Assembly (NCBI RefSeq): GCF_002803085.1
Contig: NZ_NNBJ01000002.1
Location: 557,590-621,589, forward strand
From: Streptomyces sp. CB01201
GTDB taxonomy: Bacteria; Actinomycetota; Actinomycetes; Streptomycetales; Streptomycetaceae
Reading direction: 5' to 3'
DNA length: 64,000 nucleotides
Below, piece after piece: positions 35,802 to 45,397 of this stretch; the first letter of the stretch is position 1; every line of letters starts with the position of its first letter. A program made the translations under genes and the position numbers. The notes below the pieces were generated by a model. It had not been told where the DNA came from, searched no databases, and saw only the letters and a list, made by a program, of their open reading frames with translations.

Positions 35802-36704
35802 GTGAGCCCCCGCACCGTCACCGTCCGCGTCCCCGCCAAGGTCAACACGCAGCTGAGCGTGGGCCCCGCCCGCCCGGACGGCTTCCACGACCTCGCCAAC
35901 GTCTTCCTGGCGGTCGCCCTCCACGACACCGTCACGGTCACCCCCGCCGACGAACTCCGCATCACCTGCACAGGACCGGACGCCGCCCAGGTCCCCCTGG
36001 ACCGTACGAACCTGGCCGCCCGCGCCGCGGAACTGCTCGCCGCACGCCACGGCATCCAGCCCCATGTGCACATCCACATCGACAAGGACATCCCCGTCGC
36101 GGGCGGCATGGCCGGCGGCAGCGCGGACGCCGCGGGCGCGCTCCTGGCCTGCGACACGCTGTGGGGTACGGGAGCGAGCCAGGGCCAACTCCTCGACATC
36201 TGCGCCGAGTTGGGCAGCGACGTCCCCTTCGGCCTGGTCGGCGGCGCGGCGCTCGGCACCGGGCGCGGCGAGAAGCTCACCGCGCTGGAGGTCGGCGGCA
36301 CCTTCCACTGGGTGTTCGCGGTCGCCGACGGCGGGCTCTCCACCCCGGCCGTCTACCGCGAGTTCGACCGCCTCACCCCGGACGCCCCCGAACCCGCCGC
36401 CGCCCCGGCCCTGCTCGACGCGCTGCGCACCGGCGACGCCAAGGCTCTCGCGGCCACCCTCGCCAACGACCTCCAGGCCGCCGCGCTCTCGCTGCGCCCC
36501 TCGCTCGCGGACACCCTCGCGGCGGGCACGGCGGCGGGCGCGCTCGCCGCCCTGGTCTCGGGCTCGGGCCCGACCACGGCCTTCCTGTGCGCGGACGCCG
36601 AAGCGGCCCACCAGGTGGCCGCCGCCCTCACCGACTCCGGCACCTGCCGCACCGCCCGCGCGACCACGTCCCCGGCCCCGGGGGCGACGGTGCTGACGGA
36701 CTGA
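35802..36704 (+). CDS. ispE: 4-diphosphocytidyl-2-C-methyl-D-erythritol kinase
   Basis: GHMP kinase of the MEP isoprenoid pathway. 300 aa from GTG 35802 with GAAGGAG upstream. VRVPAKVNTQLSVGPARPDGFHDLANVF, the ATP loop PVAGGMAGGSADAAGALLA and late SGSGPTTAFLC fit IspE. The usual Leu in KINL is Thr here (KVNTQL). An earlier in-frame ATG at 35757 lies in the repeat and is unlikely. Confidence 0.93.
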   Translation: MSPRTVTVRVPAKVNTQLSVGPARPDGFHDLANVFLAVALHDTVTVTPADELRITCTGPDAAQVPLDRTNLAARAAELLAARHGIQPHVHIHIDKDIPVAGGMAGGSADAAGALLACDTLWGTGASQGQLLDICAELGSDVPFGLVGGAALGTGRGEKLTALEVGGTFHWVFAVADGGLSTPAVYREFDRLTPDAPEPAAAPALLDALRTGDAKALAATLANDLQAAALSLRPSLADTLAAGTAAGALAALVSGSGPTTAFLCADAEAAHQVAAALTDSGTCRTARATTSPAPGATVLTD

Positions 36705-36705
36705 G

Positions 36706-37305
36706 TCAGAGCTCGTCGATCGCGGTGAGGTCGACCTCGATGGCGTACGGCTTACCCACCTTGAGCTGCTCGCGCTGCAAGCCCATGTGGACGTACGCGT
36801 GCGTCATCGGGTCGAGCTCGTAGACGTGAACCACCGGCCGAATGTCGTCCGCACCGCCCCGCTCCACCCGCCAGTAGTTCGGGATGCCGGCGGCGGCGTA
36901 CTTCATCGGCTTGGTCGTGCGGTCCCGGGACTCGGATTCCGGTGACACGACCTCGACGGCCAGCAGGACGTCCTCCGCCTCGAAGCGGGTCAGATCCGGC
37001 CCGCTGATCGAGGAGGCATGGACCACACTGATGTCCGGCTCGGGAACGTTCTGCCGGTCGAGCACCACGGCCATCTCCCGTACGACCTTCAGCTCCGGCG
37101 GCAGGGCTTGGCGAATGCCCTTCATCAGTAGCTCCATCACGAGGAAGTGGAAGTATCGCTGCGGGCTCACAATGATCAGGCTCCCGTCGATCAACTCGGT
37201 GTGAGACGGGAGATCGGGCAGCGTGAACAGGTCGTCCACGGTGTAGCCGTCCAGGGGCGGCACAGGCCACGACTGGCGGTGCTCCACGGACTTGGCGGCG
37301 GTCAT
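36706..37305 (-). CDS. Uma2 family (DUF820) restriction-endonuclease-fold protein
   Basis: 199 aa from ATG 37305, preceded by GGGAGGAACC; the frame opens 23 codons earlier but without a ribosome site. PD-(D/E)XK nuclease fold: EPDISVV (Asp), LLAVEVVSPESESRD (ExV) and KPMKYAAAGIPNYWRVE (Lys, Tyr) are the expected active-site elements. Uma2 proteins are multiplied in Streptomyces and cyanobacteria and their role is unproven. No partner gene or methyltransferase lies nearby. It converges on ispE with a one-base gap. Confidence 0.85.
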   Translation of the reverse strand: MTAAKSVEHRQSWPVPPLDGYTVDDLFTLPDLPSHTELIDGSLIIVSPQRYFHFLVMELLMKGIRQALPPELKVVREMAVVLDRQNVPEPDISVVHASSISGPDLTRFEAEDVLLAVEVVSPESESRDRTTKPMKYAAAGIPNYWRVERGGADDIRPVVHVYELDPMTHAYVHMGLQREQLKVGKPYAIEVDLTAIDEL

Positions 37306-37446
37306 GGTTCCTCCCATGGACGGGATTCTCGGGCCTGCCCGTCCACGGTAGCCGCCGCTTTCCGATCTCGTCACTACGAAGGGTGACGAGGGGATGGCGT
37401 GTTCGGGAGGGGCTCGCCCGAGCGGTGTCCGGGCGCCGCCCGCCCG

Positions 37447-38139
37447 CTACGACGCGAGCCGCATGCTCCGCTTGGCCAGCTCGTACGCCGGAAGCATGTC
37501 CTGGTGCTCCTGGGTGTCCAGGCCGCCCAGGTGCAGTACCAGCGTGCCCCTGGGGGTGACGACCGCCAGGGCGTGTTCCTGCTTCGACTCGTCCAGCAGC
37601 TTGCTGTACGTCTCGTAGACTACCTCCGCCGCGGGCAGCGAACCCGCCTTGGTCTCCCGGTACGTCGCCCTGCTCGCCGTCCGGTCGGCGCCGACGAAGG
37701 ACTCAAGTGCCGCACGGGGCATGCCCGTTGAGGAGTTCTGGACCCAGGCCCGCAGATAGCCGAGGTGCCCCGCGGGCTTCGCGTCGATCTCGCAGGCCAG
37801 ATCGAACGGGCCGTGCTTGGTCCACGAGGCGAGCGGGGAGTCGGCGGCCAACCGTGGCACCGGCTTCGGCTTCCAGTCCGGCGCCGGCTCGAAGGAGACC
37901 GGCATGACGCAGACCGTTCCCGGGGCGCCCACCCTGCCGTCCTTGGTCACCGCGGTCCGGCCAGGTGCGGGCGAGGTCCCGGCCGTCGAAGTCCCGCTCG
38001 TGGAGCCCGCGGCGGGGGACGGGTTCCGCGACGCCGACTCCTGCTGCTCGCCGCACCCGACCAGGGCCGCCCCCGCCAGTGCCGCCGCGACCGCGCCCCG
38101 CGCCACATACCGCTTCAAGATCCCGCCCCTTATATGCAT
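37447..38139 (-). CDS. Secreted lipoprotein, function unknown
   Basis: About 230 aa. The signal peptide has a basic start (LKRYVARG), a hydrophobic Ala-rich core and a lipobox LVGC, so Cys is expected to be lipidated and the protein held on the outer face of the membrane. A Ser/Thr/Gly/Pro-rich linker (residues ~35-65) leads to a globular domain with CVMP, SWTKHGPFDLACEID and VVTPRGTLVLHLGG. Starts at ATG 38139 or 38151 are possible; TTG 38118, preceded by AAGGGG, would give a more compact signal peptide. No recognised domain. Confidence 0.8.
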   Translation of the reverse strand: MHIRGGILKRYVARGAVAAALAGAALVGCGEQQESASRNPSPAAGSTSGTSTAGTSPAPGRTAVTKDGRVGAPGTVCVMPVSFEPAPDWKPKPVPRLAADSPLASWTKHGPFDLACEIDAKPAGHLGYLRAWVQNSSTGMPRAALESFVGADRTASRATYRETKAGSLPAAEVVYETYSKLLDESKQEHALAVVTPRGTLVLHLGGLDTQEHQDMLPAYELAKRSMRLAS

Positions 38140-38279
38140 CGTCCGCCCCATAAACCTCGTAATTCGAGGATTTGACCATCGTATGACCCCGCGGACGCCC
38201 CCTTGATCGTTGCCGCCCGCCGCCACCCCGCCGCGGCGACTACTCTGGACGACGATCCATCCCCCTGCTCAGGAGTGAA

Positions 38280-40085
<1,806 letters not shown>

Positions 40086-40154
40086 CGCATACCTCCGGGG
40101 GCGTGTTGCGGCGCTCGCGTAGAGACGGCGTGGGAACTCAGTAACGGCGGCATT

Positions 40155-40195
40155 ACGGGCCGGTTCTCCCTTGGGAACAGGGATGACCGGCCCGT
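40155..40195 (+). terminator. Terminator after the ABC-F gene
   Basis: ACGGGCCGGT (40155-40164) pairs perfectly with ACCGGCCCGT (40186-40195); the loop holds a smaller hairpin, TCCC-TT-GGGA (40167-40176). Confidence 0.7.
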
Positions 40196-40279
40196 GGCCT
40201 GTTCTGCCCCGAGTGATAGAAAGTAGCTCCGTTCGACTGGCGTAAAGACGCACAGACGCAAATTCGGGGGTATCTCGCT

Positions 40280-42139
40280 GTGACTCAGCCGCCCAGTTCG
40301 CAGCCACCGCAGGGTGGCTTCGGAGCACCGCAGGACAAGCCCCAGCAACCGCCCGCGCAGCCGCCCGGGCCGCCGGCGCAGCCGCCGCAGATGCCGGCCG
40401 CTCCGCCCACCCCGCCGGCCCGGCCGCCGCAGGCACCCCCGGCCCCGCCGGCCGGGCAGCCCGGCTACGGCTATCCGCAGGCGCCCGGGCAGCAGCCCGG
40501 CTACGGCTATCCCGCGGCCCCGCCCCCGCAGCCCGGCTACGGCTATCCCGGTCAGCCGCCCACGCAGCCCAACCCGTACGCGGGGACCCCGCAGCCCGGC
40601 TACGGCCACCCCGGTCAGCCGCCGTACCCCGGTCAGGCGCAGTACCCCGGTGCTCCGACGCCCCCGCAGGGCGGTGGCAAGAACCCGTTCAAGGGCAGGC
40701 CCGCGATGATCGTGGCCGCGGCGGTCGCGGGCCTCCTGGTCATCGGCGGGGGCGTGTACTTGGCGACGAGCGGCGGCGGTGACGACAAGAAGCCCGTCGC
40801 CGACAAGAGCCACAGCGCGGCTCCCTCCGGCTCCCCCTCCGTCGACCAGGGTGACGGCAAGGGCACCGGCCGCGCCGGGTCCGACGGCGGGATCAACAGC
40901 GGTATCAAGCCCGGCGAGGCACCGGTCTGGCTGCTGGAGAACGAGACGCCCCTGACCCAGAACGGCGCCGAGCAGTACGGCCCCTGGCGCCTCGGCGACG
41001 TCGTCGTGAAGGCCATGTACAAAGAGGTCGTCGGCTACGGCGCCGCCGACGGGAAGCAGAAGTGGAAGGTGCCCCTGGACACCCCCATCTGCGGCGCGCC
41101 GCACGACACCACGGCGGACGGAAAGATCGTCTTCGGTGTCGAGGAGAGCAACGACAAGAACGCGAAGTGCAATCAGCTCCAGATGGTCGACCTGGCCGCG
41201 GCCAAGGCGGGCTGGAAGGCGCCGGTGCCGTCCGAGAACGCCTTCGACATCATGGTCAGCTTCGACATGGCGATCAGCGGCAACACCGTGGCGCTCGCCC
41301 GCATGGGCGGCGCGAGCGGGTTCTCCGTCACCGACGGCAAGAAGCTGTACGGGACCCCGAAGACCGGCAACTGCCGCTCGGACGCGTTCGCGGGCGGCCC
41401 CAAGCTCATCTCGGTGGGCACCTGCACCGACCCGAACAACAGCGGCGCGGACGCCCCCCAGTCGGAACTCCTCCAGGAGCTCGACCCGGCCACCGGCAAG
41501 TCCAAGTGGAACTACCAGTACGAGAAGGGCTGGTCGATCCGGCGCATCTACTCGATGGACCCGCTCGTCGTCTACGCCACCAACAAGGACAAGAAGACGT
41601 GGAACATCGCCACGTTCACCGCTGACGGCAAGATCCGTTCACAGGTCGACTCCAAGTCCCAACTGACCGCGAAATGCAGCGGGTTCGGCATCGTCGACCG
41701 GCAGCTCCAGGACTGCTCGGGCACCGCGGCGGACGCCGACACCCTCTACATCTCCACCGAAGGCAAGGACAGCGGCGAGCTCGGGGTGGGCCGCACCAAC
41801 GACGTGGTCGCCATCGACCTCGGCACCGGCAAGGAGAAGTGGCACGCGTCCGCGCCCAAGGGCCGCACCATGGAGCCGATCGCCGTCGAGGGCGGCAAGG
41901 TCGTGCTGTACGTCGAGCCCGGCATCGACGAGCAGGCGGCCGCGATCGCGACCGTGCCCACCGGCGGAGGCACGCCGCAGATCACGCTCCAGAGCCCGTC
42001 GGCCGCCGTCGATACCGAGCAGAACTTCTACAGCCCTCACATCACCTGGGCGGGCGGGCGCGTGTTCGTCCTCAACGGGCGGGTGAACAGCCCCAAGGGC
42101 GACAAGAAGGACCACGCACTCCTGTCCTTCGGCAAGTGA
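40280..42139 (+). CDS. Membrane-anchored PQQ-type beta-propeller protein (copy 1)
   Basis: 619 aa from GTG 40280. The N-terminal ~140 residues are Pro/Gln/Gly-rich with repeated PGYGYP units and should be cytosolic and disordered. One membrane helix follows (MIVAAAVAGLLVIGGGVYLA), then a Ser/Asp/Lys linker and a large extracellular domain with PQQ-like propeller repeats (VVGYGAADGKQKWKVPLD, ELDPATGKSKWNYQY, AIDLGTGKEKWHA). Cys pairs suggest disulfides. No enzyme motif is seen; sensing or scaffold roles are possible. The next gene is a clear paralogue, 46 bp downstream. Confidence 0.85.
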   Translation: MTQPPSSQPPQGGFGAPQDKPQQPPAQPPGPPAQPPQMPAAPPTPPARPPQAPPAPPAGQPGYGYPQAPGQQPGYGYPAAPPPQPGYGYPGQPPTQPNPYAGTPQPGYGHPGQPPYPGQAQYPGAPTPPQGGGKNPFKGRPAMIVAAAVAGLLVIGGGVYLATSGGGDDKKPVADKSHSAAPSGSPSVDQGDGKGTGRAGSDGGINSGIKPGEAPVWLLENETPLTQNGAEQYGPWRLGDVVVKAMYKEVVGYGAADGKQKWKVPLDTPICGAPHDTTADGKIVFGVEESNDKNAKCNQLQMVDLAAAKAGWKAPVPSENAFDIMVSFDMAISGNTVALARMGGASGFSVTDGKKLYGTPKTGNCRSDAFAGGPKLISVGTCTDPNNSGADAPQSELLQELDPATGKSKWNYQYEKGWSIRRIYSMDPLVVYATNKDKKTWNIATFTADGKIRSQVDSKSQLTAKCSGFGIVDRQLQDCSGTAADADTLYISTEGKDSGELGVGRTNDVVAIDLGTGKEKWHASAPKGRTMEPIAVEGGKVVLYVEPGIDEQAAAIATVPTGGGTPQITLQSPSAAVDTEQNFYSPHITWAGGRVFVLNGRVNSPKGDKKDHALLSFGK

Positions 42140-42185
42140 CGCCCCAACTCCCCCTCCCCGCCTTCCAGTCAGAGGTCCCCCCGGT

Positions 42186-44072
42186 ATGAGCCAGCCACCC
42201 CAGCAGCCCCAGCAGCCCCCACGCCCCGAGGACACGCCCCCGGGTTTCGGCGCGCCCCAGGAGCCCCCGGCCCCCGGGTTCGGCACGCCCCAGGAGCCGC
42301 CCGCCGGCGGCTTCGGCGCACCCACCCCGCCGCCGCCCGCCGGCCCGCCGGGCACCCCGCCGCCGGCCGGGCCCCCGGCCTACGGCTACCCCCAGACCCC
42401 TCCGCAGCAGCCCGGTTACGGCTACCCGGCGACCCCGCCCCAGCAGCCCGGTTACGGCTACCCGGCGACCCCGCCCCAGCAGCCGGGCTACGGCTACCCG
42501 GGCCAGCCCCCGACCCAGCCCGCGCAGCCCGGCTACGGCTATCCCGGGCAGCCGCCGACCCAGCCGATGCAGCCGCAGTACGGGATGCCGGGCGCGCCCG
42601 GCCCCGGTGGGCAGCCCGGTGGCAAGAGGCCCAGCACCCAGCTGTCGATCATCATCGCGGCGGTCGTCGCGGTGGCCCTGATCGTCGGCGGCGGCATCTG
42701 GTACGCCTCCGGCAAGGACGACGGCACGAACAGCGCCCAGGGCGACACCGGCGGAGCCAAGGGCGACGGCGGCAGCACGACCGGGGGCGGCGGCAAGGAG
42801 AAGAAGCCCGCCAACACCGCGGCCAGGGTGCTCTTCCAGACCCCCCAGCCCAAGGTCACCGACCTCACCTCGGTGCACGGCTCCTGGCTCACCGACAAGG
42901 TGTACGTCAAGGCCGGTGTCAAGGAGATCGTCGGCTACGACCCCGCCAAGGGGACCGAGGTCTGGAAGCTCCCGCTGACCGGCAACGTGTGCGAGGCGAG
43001 CCCGCACGTTTCGGCCGACGGCAAGACCGCGTTCGCCTTCGAGAGCCAGGACGGCGGCTCCAAGTACGCCTCCTGCACCGAGGCCGCGGGCCTCGACCTC
43101 AACACCGGCAAGCTGTTGTGGCAGGCCGACATCAAGGGCGCCACCGGCGACCGCAAGACCCGGTTCGACGAGATCACCGTCGGCGCGGGCACGGTCGCGG
43201 CCGGCGGGCTCGACGGCGGCGCGGCCTGGGACCTGAACACCGGCAAGGAACTGTGGAAGCCGACCACCACCGCCGACCAGTGCAAGGACGTCGGCTACGG
43301 CGGCGGTGACGCGCTGGTGGCCGTCCGCAAGTGCGGCGACTACGACAAGCCCACCATCACCGTGCAGCCCCTCGACCCCAAGAGCGGCCAGCCGCTCTCC
43401 ACGTACAAGGTGCTGCCCGGCATCGACTACCTCCACATCGTCTCCTCCAAGCCGCTGGTGCTCGCCGCCGATGTCGGCGACAGCGCGGGCGACGGCAGCG
43501 GCATCTCCGACTTCTTCTCCGTCGACGACAAGACCGGCAAGCTCCTCGCGCGCATCCCGGCCCCCGGCGACAAGTACTCGGCCAGCTGCGACAGCACCTC
43601 CGTGGAGAAGTGCACGATGGTCGTGGCCGGGGGCGGCAAGCTGTATGTGCCGACCGAGGAGCACGACAACGCGGCGAGCGGCTCCACCGGTTCGCTCGGC
43701 CGCACCAACGAGATCCTCGCCTTCGACCTGGCCACCGGCCGGCCCGTCCCCGGCAGGGCGGACGCGGGCGACGGCTACACGATGTTCCCGCTGCGCATGG
43801 ACGGCAACAACGTCATCGCCTACAAGGACGCCCCGTACGACAAGGGCACGCAGGTCGTCAGCATCGACGGCGGCAGCCTCAAGTCGACGCTGCTCCTGGA
43901 GAACCCGGCCGACCGGACGGTCCGCGACGCGATCACGTCGTTCTCCGGGAAGTACGCCGACATCCTGTACGGCAACGGCCGCCTCTACCTGGGCGCGCAG
44001 CTCCTGAGCAAGCCGTACTCGGCGAACGACGCCGCGAAGAAGTTCCTGTTCATGGCGACCGGCACGAACTGA
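42186..44072 (+). CDS. Membrane-anchored PQQ-type beta-propeller protein (copy 2)
   Basis: 628 aa from ATG 42186. Same architecture as the upstream gene: a Pro-rich head with five or more PGYGYP repeats (QQPGYGYPATPP twice in a row), one membrane helix (IIIAAVVAVALIVGGGIWYA), a Gly/Lys-rich linker and an outer propeller (IVGYDPAKGTEVWKLPL, GLDLNTGKLLWQADI, AWDLNTGKELWKP, AFDLATGRPVPG). The two probably arose by duplication and share one transcript. The propellers have diverged strongly while the heads remain alike. Confidence 0.85.
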   Translation: MSQPPQQPQQPPRPEDTPPGFGAPQEPPAPGFGTPQEPPAGGFGAPTPPPPAGPPGTPPPAGPPAYGYPQTPPQQPGYGYPATPPQQPGYGYPATPPQQPGYGYPGQPPTQPAQPGYGYPGQPPTQPMQPQYGMPGAPGPGGQPGGKRPSTQLSIIIAAVVAVALIVGGGIWYASGKDDGTNSAQGDTGGAKGDGGSTTGGGGKEKKPANTAARVLFQTPQPKVTDLTSVHGSWLTDKVYVKAGVKEIVGYDPAKGTEVWKLPLTGNVCEASPHVSADGKTAFAFESQDGGSKYASCTEAAGLDLNTGKLLWQADIKGATGDRKTRFDEITVGAGTVAAGGLDGGAAWDLNTGKELWKPTTTADQCKDVGYGGGDALVAVRKCGDYDKPTITVQPLDPKSGQPLSTYKVLPGIDYLHIVSSKPLVLAADVGDSAGDGSGISDFFSVDDKTGKLLARIPAPGDKYSASCDSTSVEKCTMVVAGGGKLYVPTEEHDNAASGSTGSLGRTNEILAFDLATGRPVPGRADAGDGYTMFPLRMDGNNVIAYKDAPYDKGTQVVSIDGGSLKSTLLLENPADRTVRDAITSFSGKYADILYGNGRLYLGAQLLSKPYSANDAAKKFLFMATGTN

Positions 44073-44084
44073 GCCGCCGCCCGA

Positions 44085-44130
44085 CGAAGGCCCCGCCGAC
44101 GGAGTTCGCGCTCCGCCGCCGGGGCCTTCG
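44085..44130. terminator. Strong hairpin terminator
   Basis: CGAAGGCCCCG (44085-44095) pairs perfectly with CGGGGCCTTCG (44120-44130). The loop contains a second inverted repeat around TTCG. The remaining 230 bp to the next gene hold no evident gene. Confidence 0.75.
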
Positions 44131-44327
44131 CCTTTCCGGCCCCTTCCGTACGGCTCCTCCCGGTGTCCTGCGCCGCAGGTGGGGGCCTGCGGGGCGGGCC
44201 GGAAAACGGCCGAGATTGTCGTTTCGCCGTCCCTCGTACTTCCTCAACCACGCCTGAGTGCAGGAGAATTCGGCATTCTGGGGGCTTCTTACAGGTAAGC
44301 GGCGCGCGGCGTCGAACAAGCGTGTAG

Positions 44328-44341
44328 CTTGCCGGGGCAAG
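44328..44341. promoter_or_regulatory. Dyad upstream of the atypical response regulator
   Basis: CTTGCC-GG-GGCAAG, perfect 6-bp arms, 28 bp before the ATG. A candidate autoregulatory site. Confidence 0.35.
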
Positions 44342-44368
44342 AGGGGCCGGGGGGATGGGGGTAGCTCG

Positions 44369-45046
44369 ATGGGCGTGCGGCTCATGGTGGTCGACGACCA
44401 CCGGCTGCTCGCCGAGGCACTCGCCTCGGCGCTGAAACTGCGGGGCCACCGGGTGCTCGCCGCGACGGCTCCGGTCGCCGGGGCCGCCGATCTGGTGGTG
44501 AGCCGGGCGCCGGAGGTGTGCCTGCTCGGCACGGCGGCGCCCGCCGAACCCGGGGTGTTCGACCCGATCGTACGGATCAAGCGGGAGCGGCCGCAGGTCG
44601 CCGTGGTGGTGCTCGGCCCGGTGCCGAGCCCGCGCGGGATCGCGGCGGCGTTCGCGGCCGGGGCGTCCGGCTATGTGCGTCACGACGAGCGCATCGAGGG
44701 TGTCGAACGGGCCATGGTCAAGGCCAGGGCGGGGGAGGCGGCGGTCGCCCCGCAGCTCCTCCAGGGCGCCTTCGCCGAACTGCTCAACCCCGCCGCCCAG
44801 CCCGACGACGAGGGCCAGCGGCTGCTGCATCTGCTGACCCCGCGCGAGGTGGAGGTCCTGGTGCGGGTCGCGGACGGCGAGGACACCCGGCTGATCGCGG
44901 CCGGCATGGGCATAGCGCCGTCCACCGCCCGCACCCACGTCCAGCGGGTCCTGATGAAGCTGGGGGTGGGCTCCCGCCTTGAGGCGGCGGCCCTCGCCGC
45001 GCGGACGGGCCTGCTCGACCGGGCCGCCCACGCCAAGGCGCCCTAG
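44369..45046 (+). CDS. Atypical NarL/LuxR-type response regulator
   Basis: 225 aa from ATG 44369. The receiver domain keeps the acidic pair (VVDDH, residues 9-10), but the phospho-acceptor position at the end of beta3 is Gly54 (VCLLGTAAP where VLLD is expected), so normal Asp phosphorylation is impossible. The C-terminal LuxR helix-turn-helix is intact: LTPREVEVLVRVADGEDTRLIAAGMGIAPSTARTHVQRVLMKLGV. No sensor kinase is adjacent. It probably acts constitutively or through ligand or partner binding. It converges on the symporter pair. Confidence 0.9.
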   Translation: MGVRLMVVDDHRLLAEALASALKLRGHRVLAATAPVAGAADLVVSRAPEVCLLGTAAPAEPGVFDPIVRIKRERPQVAVVVLGPVPSPRGIAAAFAAGASGYVRHDERIEGVERAMVKARAGEAAVAPQLLQGAFAELLNPAAQPDDEGQRLLHLLTPREVEVLVRVADGEDTRLIAAGMGIAPSTARTHVQRVLMKLGVGSRLEAAALAARTGLLDRAAHAKAP

Positions 45047-45107
45047 CCGGGCTCCCTTCGGGCCCCGGCCGCGGCGCCCCGCCCTCGCCCGGCCGGCCTC
45101 CGCTGCG

Positions 45108-45383
45108 TCAGCCCTCCTCCGGGACCGGGGGCGCGGTGGGCCGCAGCTTCAGCCAGACGAGGAAGAACACCCCGAGGACCAGCATGCCGAGCCCGGTCCA
45201 CAGGTTGATGTTGATGCCCTGTGCCTTCTTCAGATCCGCGTCGGAGGCGAAGACCCCCGCCGCGCCGACGATCACCCCGTACAGGGTGAACAGGCCGCCG
45301 ATGATCCGGCGGATGTCGAAGAGCCGCGCGGCCGACGCCGACTTCTGTTCCAACTCGGAGACTTCACGGTGCAGTTCGGACAT
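45108..45383 (-). CDS. Small membrane protein paired with a sodium symporter
   Basis: 91 aa from ATG 45383, 14 bp after the symporter stop, so cotranscribed. A charged N-terminus (SELHREVSELEQKSASAARL, possible short coiled coil) is followed by two membrane segments (IIGGLFTLYGVIVGAAGVF and LWTGLGMLVLGVFFLVWL). It could be an accessory subunit of the symporter; no known function. Confidence 0.8.
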   Translation of the reverse strand: MSELHREVSELEQKSASAARLFDIRRIIGGLFTLYGVIVGAAGVFASDADLKKAQGININLWTGLGMLVLGVFFLVWLKLRPTAPPVPEEG

Positions 45384-45397
45384 GTCTTGGCCTCCGG

